Shown piece by piece: positions 19,052-26,226 of a stretch of DNA of 39,205 nt. This stretch comes from a virus, in IMG/VR virus record IMGVR_UViG_3300017917_003960, positions 1 through 39,205 of that record, one strand, 5' to 3'. The stretch's first letter is position 1, and every line of letters starts with the position of its first letter. The position numbers and the translations under genes were made by a program. Under the pieces are notes generated by a model. It did not search any database. It was not told the origin of the DNA and worked only from the letters and a program-made list of their open reading frames with translations.

Positions 19052-19294
19052 TTATTTCAGGTTTTCGTAGTTGTCATATGAGTAGAAGTACTCGGCTTGG
19101 CCTTCATTATTCAATACTACAACAGTGTCGTGGACTACCCTCAATGTGTCATTAATCCAAATTGGATTACTTTGTGTGGTATCAACTTCCGTTGACTTTG
19201 ACTCAACAGAATCGTTTTGTTCACCACAAGAGAATAGAGTCAGGAGTGGAAATACGATCAAAAAGTTTTTCATGATGTTTTTAGTTCTTTTCAT
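19052..19294 (-). CDS. Phage lipoprotein
   Basis: An 80-residue protein with a type II signal peptide: basic start (MKRTKNIMKN), hydrophobic FLIVFPLLTLFS and lipobox LFSC followed by GEQND. The mature part is about 60 polar residues, ending in a Tyr/Asn-rich tail. It would be lipidated and placed in the envelope. A host-like TATATTTG lies 4 nt before the first ATG, so it is likely expressed early, which fits a superinfection-exclusion lipoprotein such as T5 Llp; no target is shown. A second ATG seven codons in (MKNFL) is an alternative start. Confidence 0.75.
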   Translation of the reverse strand: MKRTKNIMKNFLIVFPLLTLFSCGEQNDSVESKSTEVDTTQSNPIWINDTLRVVHDTVVVLNNEGQAEYFYSYDNYENLK

Positions 19295-19298
19295 ATTT

Positions 19299-19306
19299 CA
19301 AATATA
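19299..19306 (-). promoter_or_regulatory. Host-like -7 element for lipoprotein gene
   Basis: Minus-strand TATATTTG, 4 nt (AAAT) before the ATG, preceded by T-rich sequence with TTG. A leaderless or near-leaderless transcript is predicted. Confidence 0.65.
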
Positions 19307-19331
19307 CAACAAAAAATTGAATTCTTCGTGG

Positions 19332-19339
19332 TATTTATA
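19332..19339 (+). promoter_or_regulatory. Putative late promoter TATTTATA
   Basis: Exact octamer 6 nt before the ATG at 19346. It sets the start there instead of at an in-frame GTG at 19328. Confidence 0.65.
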
Positions 19340-19345
19340 AAAAAT

Positions 19346-20395
19346 ATGAAACTATCTAAGTTTTTACTTGAGGACGATGAAAGACCTAACGGTAATGTGG
19401 AAGCCATTAAGGATTATTTGGATGGTAAAATATCTGCCGAAGATATTATTGATGAAATCCCTGAGATTATTGAAGTAAAAGGTAGGGGAGCTCTTTTGGA
19501 GTTTGACGAATATTGGGATTTATTTGATTTGGATGACAATACTAGATGGGTAGTAAATGCGGTCACTTCGAACAGGTATGCTCATGACTATTTCATTGAT
19601 TACGACTCAATGAACACTGATTGGGAAGAAGGATGGGGTTTTAATTGGTTCACGACTCCTCAAAAGGAAAGGTTATTGAATTTGATGTCCAACATGATAC
19701 CTGAAATAAAAAAAGGTGAATGTGATTTGGAGGGTGAATCACCTTGCTCAAAAAAAATTACAACTTTTTTGGATAATGAGTTTGGTCGGTATACCTCAGA
19801 CATTGTTGATAGTGTGACTGAGGAAAGAAACCAAAAAATAGCGGAAGAAATAGAACAAGAATTATTCAAAGATTATTCAATCCCACTTCCAAGAAAGGTC
19901 TTACAGATGGTTCCAGTAAAAACAAGAGAAACTTTTTTGGTGAGTTTGGCACAATTGGCCAATTTCATTGAAACCTATGGAGTTGAAGTTAAAGATCAGA
20001 GTATTACTGATATTATTAAAGATGTAATTTATAAAGAAGGTCATCATCCAAACTATGAAGATGGTTTTTGGGACTATGGTCAAGACTGGGATGTGGAACC
20101 TGTTCGTAGGTATATTGATAGACTTTTGGACGCGGTTGAGGAAGACTTTGGAGGTAGGGATTTTACACCCGACCAAGAATATTATAAGTTATTACAAGAT
20201 TTTGGGGTAACGCCAGGTTTGTGGAAAAAATTTCCTGAGGGAGGTCAATATGATTCATTTATGATTGAAAAGTTTGACAACGAAACTGAAAAAGTGGATG
20301 TTAGGGTCACAAGATCAGGTGATTGGAAAAGTGAAAGATTTAGATTACCAATTGACGATGTCAGAAATTTGTTGACAAATTATACGTTATTTTGA
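19346..20395 (+). CDS. Acidic late protein, possible internal head protein
   Basis: A 349-residue, acidic, aromatic-rich protein. It begins MKLSKFLLEDD: nine residues ending L-L-E, similar in size and ending to the T4 internal-protein targeting peptide MKTYQEFIAE, which gp21 removes. The body contains acidic and Trp-rich segments (WEEGWGFNWF, DGFWDYGQDWD) and helices, without a recognised domain. It may be co-packaged and injected. The start follows the late octamer by 6 nt. Confidence 0.6.
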   Translation: MKLSKFLLEDDERPNGNVEAIKDYLDGKISAEDIIDEIPEIIEVKGRGALLEFDEYWDLFDLDDNTRWVVNAVTSNRYAHDYFIDYDSMNTDWEEGWGFNWFTTPQKERLLNLMSNMIPEIKKGECDLEGESPCSKKITTFLDNEFGRYTSDIVDSVTEERNQKIAEEIEQELFKDYSIPLPRKVLQMVPVKTRETFLVSLAQLANFIETYGVEVKDQSITDIIKDVIYKEGHHPNYEDGFWDYGQDWDVEPVRRYIDRLLDAVEEDFGGRDFTPDQEYYKLLQDFGVTPGLWKKFPEGGQYDSFMIEKFDNETEKVDVRVTRSGDWKSERFRLPIDDVRNLLTNYTLF

Positions 20396-20397
20396 TA

Positions 20398-20425
20398 TCA
20401 ACAAATATTTTCGTATCTTTGTTGA
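20398..20425 (+). promoter_or_regulatory. Host-like promoter with operator-like inverted repeat
   Basis: Perfect 8-bp inverted repeat TCAACAAA (20398-20405) / TTTGTTGA (20418-20425). The right arm overlaps the -7 element TATCTTTG (20414-20421). A partial third copy (TATCAACA) lies at 20431-20438. It may be a repressor site controlling the peptidase operon. Confidence 0.55.
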
Positions 20426-20437
20426 AAACTTATCAAC

Positions 20438-20491
20438 ATGAAAACGTATCTATTCTTTCAAATTATTGTAAATCAATCGGAAAATGAATGA
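20438..20491 (+). CDS. 17-residue leader ORF
   Basis: An ATG-initiated ORF, MKTYLFFQIIVNQSENE, just downstream of the promoter. Its TGA lies within the first codons of the peptidase gene (ATGAATGA), a layout for translational coupling. It could be a leader that helps ribosomes load, or chance. Confidence 0.3.
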   Translation: MKTYLFFQIIVNQSENE

Positions 20492-21317
20492 TTTTGAATT
20501 TTTGAAAGAACTGCTATCAGTTCGTACTGCGACTTATAATGAAGAACTTATGGTCCAATACATTTGTGATTGGTTGGACAAAGAGGGTATCCCTTATGTT
20601 GTTGATGAGATGATGAATGTTTATGCTACCAAGACCACGCAAGGGTATGAGGATAAACTTTACCCTTGTATGGTTGCACATACTGATACGGTTCACCATT
20701 TTGAAGATGAGATTATCGTTCATGAGGAAATATTACCAAATCGTCAGAAACAAGGAAAGTTGTCTCTGAAAGGGTACGATCCAAAAGGTAAACCTGTTGG
20801 TATTGGTGGTGATGATAAGTGTGGTGTATATGGTGCTTTGGTTTCACTCCGTGACCTACCCCACCTCAAAGCGGCATTCTTCGTTTCAGAAGAAACTGGA
20901 TGTTGGGGATCTCGTAAGGCTAGTCCAGAGTTTTTCTCTGATGTTGCTTACGCAATTCAATTGGATGCCCCAAGTAATTACATGGTGACTGAAGTCTGTT
21001 CAGGTATTAGGTTATTTGATCGTAATTCGGAATTTTTCCGAATTGCTGATGAAGTTTTGACAGAAAAGTTTGCTCATCATGAATTTCAGATCCATCCTTA
21101 CACGGATGTTTCACAATTGAAAATGAAATTTGATTTTTCCTGTATAAATTTTTCTTGTGGTTATTATAATTATCATACAATGCACGAGTATGTTGTTGTG
21201 GAGGATCTTCAAAATGCCATCCATACTGCACACGAGATGATAAACAGATTAGGATATACAAAACACGAATATGAACGTCAAGGATACCATCGGAGTTTAC
21301 CCTGGGGCTCTGTCTGA
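20484..21317 (+). CDS. M20/M28-type metallopeptidase or deacylase
   Basis: A 277-residue protein with the di-zinc hydrolase signature: H66 and D68 (MVAHTDT), D110/D111 (IGGDDKCG), the catalytic pair E136-E137 (VSEETGCWGS) and D161 (QLDAP), with a final His in TMHEYV. This resembles PepT-like M20 exopeptidases, without the full dimerisation domain. Substrates are short peptides or acylated amino acids; the phage role is unknown, possibly supplying amino acids. It overlaps the next gene by 47 nt. Confidence 0.8.
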   Translation: MNDFEFLKELLSVRTATYNEELMVQYICDWLDKEGIPYVVDEMMNVYATKTTQGYEDKLYPCMVAHTDTVHHFEDEIIVHEEILPNRQKQGKLSLKGYDPKGKPVGIGGDDKCGVYGALVSLRDLPHLKAAFFVSEETGCWGSRKASPEFFSDVAYAIQLDAPSNYMVTEVCSGIRLFDRNSEFFRIADEVLTEKFAHHEFQIHPYTDVSQLKMKFDFSCINFSCGYYNYHTMHEYVVVEDLQNAIHTAHEMINRLGYTKHEYERQGYHRSLPWGSV

Positions 21318-21861
21318 GGAGTTATGTGATCGTCTCATAGAGGCTTTTCATCAGTACGAAGGTCACCACTACCAAGGAGTAACTGCAAGTGGTTTAGATA
21401 AGAGATTTAAGGACACCACCGATTTTGATTTGATGAAAGTCCCTGAACTTGAGGATTTGGTTGATCAGGTGGTAGAGGCTGCAAACGAAAAGATTGATTT
21501 GTACGTCCGTAGATACAGAACCACCGATGAGTTCAACACCCACGAATATCTATTCGGTAATGGTACTTACTACCCTGTTTGGCAATTACAGAGATACGAA
21601 AAAGGTGTTGGACACTTCAAATCTTTCCATACCGAGGGTGAATACAGTGAGTTCTACAACAGACTGTTCGCAGTTATGTTCTATCTGAATGATGTTGAAG
21701 AAGGTGGTGAGACGGAATTCCTACATCAGAGTTTGATGATCAAACCAACGAAGGGAACCTTTTTAGTTTGGCCGGCACCTTGGCCTTATGTTCACAGAGG
21801 TCATGTACCTTTGTCCAACGATAAATACATCTTAACAACTTGGTTATTGAGAGAAGATTAA
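21271..21861 (+). CDS. 2OG-Fe(II) oxygenase (prolyl-4-hydroxylase-like)
   Basis: A 196-residue protein. FHTEGE supplies H120 and E122 in place of the usual HxD, VHRGH supplies the distal iron ligand H175, and K185 sits ten residues later to bind 2-oxoglutarate. GGETEF (residues 145-150) is typical of prolyl-4-hydroxylase-like folds. It would hydroxylate an unknown protein or nucleic-acid target. The 47-nt overlap with the peptidase gene is unusually long for this phage but both frames are well supported. A terminator follows. Confidence 0.85.
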   Translation: MNVKDTIGVYPGALSEELCDRLIEAFHQYEGHHYQGVTASGLDKRFKDTTDFDLMKVPELEDLVDQVVEAANEKIDLYVRRYRTTDEFNTHEYLFGNGTYYPVWQLQRYEKGVGHFKSFHTEGEYSEFYNRLFAVMFYLNDVEEGGETEFLHQSLMIKPTKGTFLVWPAPWPYVHRGHVPLSNDKYILTTWLLRED

Positions 21862-21866
21862 TTATT

Positions 21867-21890
21867 GAGGTCGTAAGACCTCTTTTTTTT
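21867..21890 (+). terminator. Intrinsic terminator
   Basis: Stem GAGGTC/GACCTC with a GTAA tetraloop followed by eight T, 5 nt after the oxygenase stop. Confidence 0.92.
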
Positions 21891-21909
21891 GCCCAAATTT
21901 TTTTTGCCC

Positions 21910-22083
21910 ATGAGTGAGAACGATATAATAAAAAGAATTGTTGAAATAGAATACGAACTATTTCTGTCCATCAGGAACGGACATAAAGCAACCGTTGGTG
22001 ACCAATACCATGATAAAAGGGTTGAGGCTGCACTTTTACGTTGTTTGCTTTATGGTGAGGATTCAAAGTATTGTAAAAAATAA
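21910..22083 (+). CDS. Small hypothetical protein
   Basis: A 57-residue helical protein, MSENDIIKRIVEIEYELFL..., with two Cys in the last half. No family is recognised. Translation from the upstream codon at 21889 would start within the terminator T-run, so ATG 21910 is preferred. No clear promoter is seen; readthrough from the upstream unit is likely. Confidence 0.55.
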   Translation: MSENDIIKRIVEIEYELFLSIRNGHKATVGDQYHDKRVEAALLRCLLYGEDSKYCKK

Positions 22084-22110
22084 AAGGGGGTCAATTGACC
22101 CCCTTTCTTT
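22083..22110. terminator. Bidirectional intrinsic terminator
   Basis: AAAGGGGGTCAATTGACCCCCTTT is a perfect palindrome with T-rich sequence on each side. It lies between the 57-residue gene and the convergent clpC-like gene and can end both. Confidence 0.9.
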
Positions 22111-24104
22111 TACTTGATAACCACTTTCTCATCTTCCACGGAGAGGGTGTAGGTTCCACCTTCTTTTACTGTGTCAGATAGGACGGATTCGGAAACCAAG
22201 TCCTCCACTTCGTCTTGAATTGCTCGTTTGATAGGTCGGGCACCGTACACTTCATCAAACCCTACTTTTGAGATGTGTTCTACGAGTTTATCATCAAAAC
22301 TGAAGTTTAGTTTTAGATCACCAAGACGCTTCATCAACTTGTTGAGTTCAATGGATACAATCTTTTTCAGGGATTCTTGATCCAAAGAATTGAAGATGAT
22401 GGTTTCGTCAATACGGTTGAGGAATTCAGGTGAGAAGTAATTCTTCATTTCCTTCTTCAGGATCTCCTTCTTCTGTTCCTCCGTTGAGTATGAAGAACCA
22501 CCAAAACCGATACCAGTACCAAAGTCTTGAAGTTTCTTCACACCAATGTTGGAGGTCATGATAATGAGGGTGTTTTTGAAGTTGATCTTACGACCCAAAG
22601 AGTCAGTAAGATGACCTTCATCCAACATTTGAAGAAGGGTATGAAAGATCTCCTTATTTGCCTTTTCAACCTCGTCAAAAAGAACAACCGAGTATGGTTT
22701 GTTCTTCACCTGTTCGGTGAGTTGGCCACCCTCATCATAACCTACGTATCCCGGAGGCGCTCCAATCAAACGAGATACGGTGTGTTTTTCTTGGTATTCA
22801 GACATATCAACTCGGATCAAGTTGTCAGCTGAACCGAAGATCTGCTTGGCGAGTTGTTTTGCCAGGTGAGTCTTACCAACACCAGTTGAACCCAAGAAGA
22901 TAAATGAACCAATTGGTTTGTTTGGATCCTTGATACCAAGACGGTTACGACGCATTGCCCGAGCGATTTTACTAACCGCATCGTCCTGACCAATAACCTC
23001 TTGTTTGAGAGATTCTTCCAAACCAACAAGTGCAGCCTTGTCATCAAGAGAGAGTTTGTTCACAGGGATTTTGGTCATGGATGCAACCACTGTGAGAACC
23101 AACTCAGGATCAATTGGTTTTTTGTTTTCGGCTTGTTCCTTTTCAAACTTAGCCTTTTCCTTCTCCAAACGTTCCAAGAGTTTCTTCTCCTTATCACGAA
23201 TCTCAGCCGCTTGTTCGTAGTCTTGTTTCTTTACCACGTCCAACTTCTGTTGTTTGAGTTCAGCTGCTTTAGTCTTAAGGATCTCAATTGACTCGGGCAT
23301 CTTCACCTCCACTTGACTACGAGCTCCGACTTCATCCAAGATGTCAAACGCTTTATCCGGAAACTCACGATCGGTGATGTAACGATCGGCAAGATTGACA
23401 CACATCTCCAAGATCTCTTCGGTGTAGAGAACCTTGTGGAAATCTTCATAACGTGATTTGGATTGTTGAAGGATCAGTAAGGTTTCCTCCTTGGAAGGAG
23501 AATCAATACTTACCTTTTGGAATCGTCGCTCAAGTGCTCCGTCTTTTTCAAAATTGGTACGGTACTCATCAAGAGTGGTTGCACCAATACATTGGATTTC
23601 ACCACGGGCGAGAGCTGGTTTGAAGATGTTGGATGCGTCCATAGAACCAGATGCGTTACCAGCACCTACGATCGTGTGGATTTCGTCAATAAAGACAATG
23701 ATGTCTGGATTCTCAGACAGTTCCTCAATGATAACCTTCATACGTTCTTCAAATTGTCCACGGTACTTTGTACCAGCAACAATTGAGGTAAGGTCCAAAA
23801 GAACGATTCGTTTATCACGAAGATTTCGGGGACAATCGCCTTGTACGATTTTGTTGGCTAGCCCCTCCACGATAGCGGTCTTACCACTACCAGGTTCCCC
23901 CACGATAATGGGGTTATTCTTTTTCCTACGGGATAGGATTTGAGCAATACGATGGATTTCCATCTCACGTCCGATGACGGGATCAAGTTTACCCTCAGCG
24001 GCCATCTTGTTTAGGTCTTTGGAGAAGTTATCCAAGACTGGAGTACCACTTTGCTTTTGACGGGATTTTGCTCCCTTTTCGTTATCGTCCATAGATTCAA
24101 TCAT
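22110..24104 (-). CDS. clpC: ClpC-type AAA+ unfoldase lacking the N-domain
   Basis: A 664-residue Hsp100 protein with two AAA+ modules: Walker A GEPGSGKT (69-76) and later GSTGVGKT, Walker B VFIDE and VLFDE, and sensor regions. A UVR-like helix pair (about 280-312, DYEQAAEIRDKEKK) forms the ClpC M-domain. IGF in GTGIGFGG lies where the ClpP-docking loop is expected, so it could feed a host ClpP. The two N-terminal Clp repeats that bind adaptors (about 150 residues in cellular ClpC) are absent; the N-terminus is only about 25 polar residues. It likely unfolds phage or host substrates, possibly tmRNA-tagged ones. Confidence 0.92.
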   Translation of the reverse strand: MIESMDDNEKGAKSRQKQSGTPVLDNFSKDLNKMAAEGKLDPVIGREMEIHRIAQILSRRKKNNPIIVGEPGSGKTAIVEGLANKIVQGDCPRNLRDKRIVLLDLTSIVAGTKYRGQFEERMKVIIEELSENPDIIVFIDEIHTIVGAGNASGSMDASNIFKPALARGEIQCIGATTLDEYRTNFEKDGALERRFQKVSIDSPSKEETLLILQQSKSRYEDFHKVLYTEEILEMCVNLADRYITDREFPDKAFDILDEVGARSQVEVKMPESIEILKTKAAELKQQKLDVVKKQDYEQAAEIRDKEKKLLERLEKEKAKFEKEQAENKKPIDPELVLTVVASMTKIPVNKLSLDDKAALVGLEESLKQEVIGQDDAVSKIARAMRRNRLGIKDPNKPIGSFIFLGSTGVGKTHLAKQLAKQIFGSADNLIRVDMSEYQEKHTVSRLIGAPPGYVGYDEGGQLTEQVKNKPYSVVLFDEVEKANKEIFHTLLQMLDEGHLTDSLGRKINFKNTLIIMTSNIGVKKLQDFGTGIGFGGSSYSTEEQKKEILKKEMKNYFSPEFLNRIDETIIFNSLDQESLKKIVSIELNKLMKRLGDLKLNFSFDDKLVEHISKVGFDEVYGARPIKRAIQDEVEDLVSESVLSDTVKEGGTYTLSVEDEKVVIK

Positions 24105-24130
24105 GTTATTACTGTTTTTGATTTACACCA

Positions 24131-24160
24131 CAAATATACAATTATTTTTCCAAATACCAA
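24131..24160 (-). promoter_or_regulatory. Host-like promoter for clpC (minus strand)
   Basis: Minus-strand TTGG (24157-24160), 18 nt, TATATTTG (24131-24138). The leader to the ATG is about 26 nt. It suggests early or middle expression. Confidence 0.7.
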
Positions 24161-24222
24161 TATTGACAATATGACAGGTGATAATATTTTTGATTTGACA
24201 TTTTGTCAGGATATACGGTGAT

Positions 24223-24253
24223 TTTGGTATTGGCACATTATTTACTAATATTG
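24223..24253 (+). promoter_or_regulatory. Host-like promoter for UVR-motif gene
   Basis: TTTGG at 24223-24227 and TAATATTG at 24246-24253 (one mismatch to TAnnTTTG), spaced by 18 nt. It is divergent from the clpC promoter; the 190-nt region between the two genes is A/T-rich. Confidence 0.5.
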
Positions 24254-24293
24254 GGACAAAGATAACAAATAAAAATCTAAAAAAGAAAAAAAT

Positions 24294-24764
24294 ATGTTTG
24301 GAAGAGGAGATTCTTTTGATGACTTGTTCAATGAACTAAACAATATGTTTGGTCGTAATAATCCGTTCGGTGGGCGATTTGGTATTCACGGAAAAAATAA
24401 CGTAGAAAAAGGAAAAGATGAAAATGGTGAATGGAACAAAGAAACCTTCACATCTGATGATGGTAAAATTGTCATTACTAGTTTTGTTCGTACCTCAGGA
24501 TTTGATGACGACATGCTGACCAGTATGTTCAAAAACAAAAAACAAAAAGATAGTGGTGTTGAAGGACTCAAGAAAGAACTTCAACGAGCAATTGAAAATG
24601 AAGATTACGAATTGGCAATTGCCATCCGTGATAAGATCAAACAACGAGAAAACTCTCAAGAAACAATTGACAAACTTGAAGCGGAACTCAAACAAGTAAT
24701 TTCAGATCACAACTTTGAAAGAGCGATTGAGATCCGTGAAGAACTTAAAAAACTGAAGATGTAA
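24294..24764 (+). CDS. UVR-motif protein, possible Clp adaptor
   Basis: A 156-residue protein. The C-terminal half has two UVR (UvrB/UvrC-type) motifs in tandem: LKKELQRAIENEDYELAIAI... (about 90-115) and LEAELKQVISDHNFERAIEI... (about 128-153). UVR motifs mediate binding in UvrB/UvrC, McsA and ClpC. The N-terminal half is Gly/Asn/Phe-rich (MFGRGDSFDDLFNELNNMFG) and then beta-like; McsA-type zinc Cys are absent. It is divergent from the N-domain-less clpC, suggesting a partner that pairs with the ClpC M-domain. That role is inferred. Confidence 0.7.
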   Translation: MFGRGDSFDDLFNELNNMFGRNNPFGGRFGIHGKNNVEKGKDENGEWNKETFTSDDGKIVITSFVRTSGFDDDMLTSMFKNKKQKDSGVEGLKKELQRAIENEDYELAIAIRDKIKQRENSQETIDKLEAELKQVISDHNFERAIEIREELKKLKM

Positions 24765-24771
24765 TTCAAAG

Positions 24772-24797
24772 CCCCCACCCAAAAGTGGGGGTTTTAT
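24772..24797 (+). terminator. Intrinsic terminator
   Basis: Stem CCCCCAC/GTGGGGG with a CCAAAA loop followed by TTTTATTTT, 8 nt after the UVR-protein stop. Confidence 0.9.
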
Positions 24798-24865
24798 TTT
24801 TCCGTAAAACTGAAACGGATTTTGGTTATAATCCGTAATAAAGTTTTTATTTGGAATTTCCACCT

Positions 24866-24873
24866 TATTTATT
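24866..24873 (+). promoter_or_regulatory. Putative late promoter variant TATTTATT
   Basis: One-base variant of the octamer, 14 nt before the ATG of the secreted protein. Confidence 0.45.
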
Positions 24874-24887
24874 AAGAAAAATAGAAT

Positions 24888-25613
24888 ATGAAAAAACTAT
24901 TATTTATTTTCGGAATTATGATGTCGTTTTTGACATCCGCTCAAACATCCAACGGTCACGCATCAAGATATGTTTTCTCTCCCTCGGGATTTGGTATTGA
25001 AAAAGATAGTGCGTACCTGAACGTTGTTGGACCCTTAATTGATTTTCAGTACGGTATAACTGATAAGGTTTCAATTGGTATTGGTACACCTTTATTCTTA
25101 GGTGTATATGGAACCGCATCATACCACACCCAAGTCACTGACAAAGTATTTGTAAAAACAGGATTGCTAGCTGGTGTACCAACGGTAGGTCGTGGGACGT
25201 TCCTTCTTCCCTTTGCGGTAGGAACCTACGGAAACCCTGACAACCAATTCAGTTTGGGGGTAGGATACTCAAGTTTCAACAGTGAAGACATTGAAATTAA
25301 CGGAACCGCTCTGAACATCGGTGGGTATCACAAGATGGGAAGTAGAATAGGTTTTGTTTATGAGGTTTGGTATCTTCCTAACTCAGAAACTGCGATTGTA
25401 AGTCCCAACTTCAGAATCTACACAAACAGAGACAAAAGATATTGGAATTTTGGATTTGCCAACTTCTCCCAAAAAGTCTATGACTATGAATATCCGATTA
25501 TTGGATATGATGAGTGGGGATACCCAATTTATGACTATGACAATCCAATCAAATTAGGTGTAAGTTGGGAACGATTAATTCTACCCACAATAACATTTGC
25601 AATGTATCTGTAA
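24888..25613 (+). CDS. Secreted outer-membrane beta-barrel-like protein
   Basis: A 241-residue protein with a clear type I signal peptide (MKKLLFIFGIMMSFLTSAQT, cleavage likely after SAQ or nearby). The mature part is built of alternating, Gly/aromatic-rich beta strands (VSIGIGTPLFLGVYG, NQFSLGVGYSSF, YWNFGFANFS) and ends with an aromatic-rich strand TFAMYL, as in small outer-membrane barrels of Bacteroidota. A phage-encoded barrel could modify the cell surface, for example to block other phages, or may have been acquired from a host. It stands alone between two terminators. Confidence 0.75.
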   Translation: MKKLLFIFGIMMSFLTSAQTSNGHASRYVFSPSGFGIEKDSAYLNVVGPLIDFQYGITDKVSIGIGTPLFLGVYGTASYHTQVTDKVFVKTGLLAGVPTVGRGTFLLPFAVGTYGNPDNQFSLGVGYSSFNSEDIEINGTALNIGGYHKMGSRIGFVYEVWYLPNSETAIVSPNFRIYTNRDKRYWNFGFANFSQKVYDYEYPIIGYDEWGYPIYDYDNPIKLGVSWERLILPTITFAMYL

Positions 25614-25620
25614 AACAAAA

Positions 25621-25645
25621 CCCTCACCAAAAGTGGGGGTTTGTT
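25621..25645 (+). terminator. Intrinsic terminator
   Basis: Stem CCCTCAC/GTGGGGG (one T-G pair) with a CAAAA loop followed by TTTGTTG, 8 nt after the barrel-gene stop. Confidence 0.8.
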
Positions 25646-25646
25646 G

Positions 25647-25654
25647 TATTTATA
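25647..25654 (+). promoter_or_regulatory. Putative late promoter TATTTATA
   Basis: Exact octamer, 4 nt (TACT) before ATG 25659, which it favours over an in-frame TTG at 25641. Confidence 0.65.
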
Positions 25655-25658
25655 TACT

Positions 25659-25955
25659 ATGATACCACAACTGAAAAGATTTTTAACCCTGAAAAATTCT
25701 GATGTAAATTATATTTTACGTGAGTACATTAGAATGAGAAAAATGTTCATTGAAAACGGAATCAAAGATCGTCAGTTGGAACGTGGTGAAGGAATGACCC
25801 ACAACATGTATATGCAAAGGGAGTTAATTATTTACGCCATAAAAAAAATCAAAAGTGATGCTCGTAGGTTTGGGCTCATTGGAGATGGTGGATTTGAAAT
25901 TGATGATTACTTTACCAAATTATTGGGTAGAATTGATGAAAAAACCCCTTTGTAA
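25659..25955 (+). CDS. Hypothetical late protein
   Basis: A 98-residue, Arg/Lys-rich, largely helical protein (MIPQLKRFLTLKNSD..., IRMRKMFIENGIKDRQ). No family is recognised. The start is set by the octamer upstream; only one base separates its stop codon from the next ATG, so the pair is coupled. Confidence 0.65.
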   Translation: MIPQLKRFLTLKNSDVNYILREYIRMRKMFIENGIKDRQLERGEGMTHNMYMQRELIIYAIKKIKSDARRFGLIGDGGFEIDDYFTKLLGRIDEKTPL

Positions 25956-25956
25956 C

Positions 25957-26202
25957 ATGGCTGTAAAATCACAAACAATAGACGGAACAAAAATTATCAA
26001 CGAGATTGAATCATCAAACATCAATAGAACCGAATACGATACGGCAACTAAGAAGTTGATTGCAGAGTTCAAGAACGGTGCTAAGTACGAATATGAGAAC
26101 GTACCTCACAACATTTATGCTGAGTTCAGAATGGCTGAATCACAAGGAAAATACTTCACCACGAAAATTTCCAAGGCATTCAAATACAACAAACTCCCTT
26201 AA
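25957..26202 (+). CDS. KTSC-domain protein
   Basis: An 81-residue protein that matches the KTSC domain from about residue 18 to the end: IESSNINRTEYDTATKKL, then AEFKNGAKYEYENVPHNIYAEF and SQGKYFTTKI. The domain is frequent in phages and sometimes fused to lysyl-tRNA synthetase-like proteins; its function is unknown. It is translated in tandem with the preceding gene. Confidence 0.85.
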   Translation: MAVKSQTIDGTKIINEIESSNINRTEYDTATKKLIAEFKNGAKYEYENVPHNIYAEFRMAESQGKYFTTKISKAFKYNKLP

Positions 26203-26214
26203 TTAATATCGGAG

Positions 26215-26222
26215 TATTTATA
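26215..26222 (+). promoter_or_regulatory. Putative late promoter TATTTATA
   Basis: Exact octamer, 4 nt (GTTT) before the ATG of the nucleotidyltransferase gene. Confidence 0.65.
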
Positions 26223-26226
26223 GTTT

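Noticed and set aside
23491-23943. Plus-strand 150-residue ORF inside the clpC-like gene
   Set aside because: It is antisense to well-conserved AAA+ motifs and shows no domain of its own.
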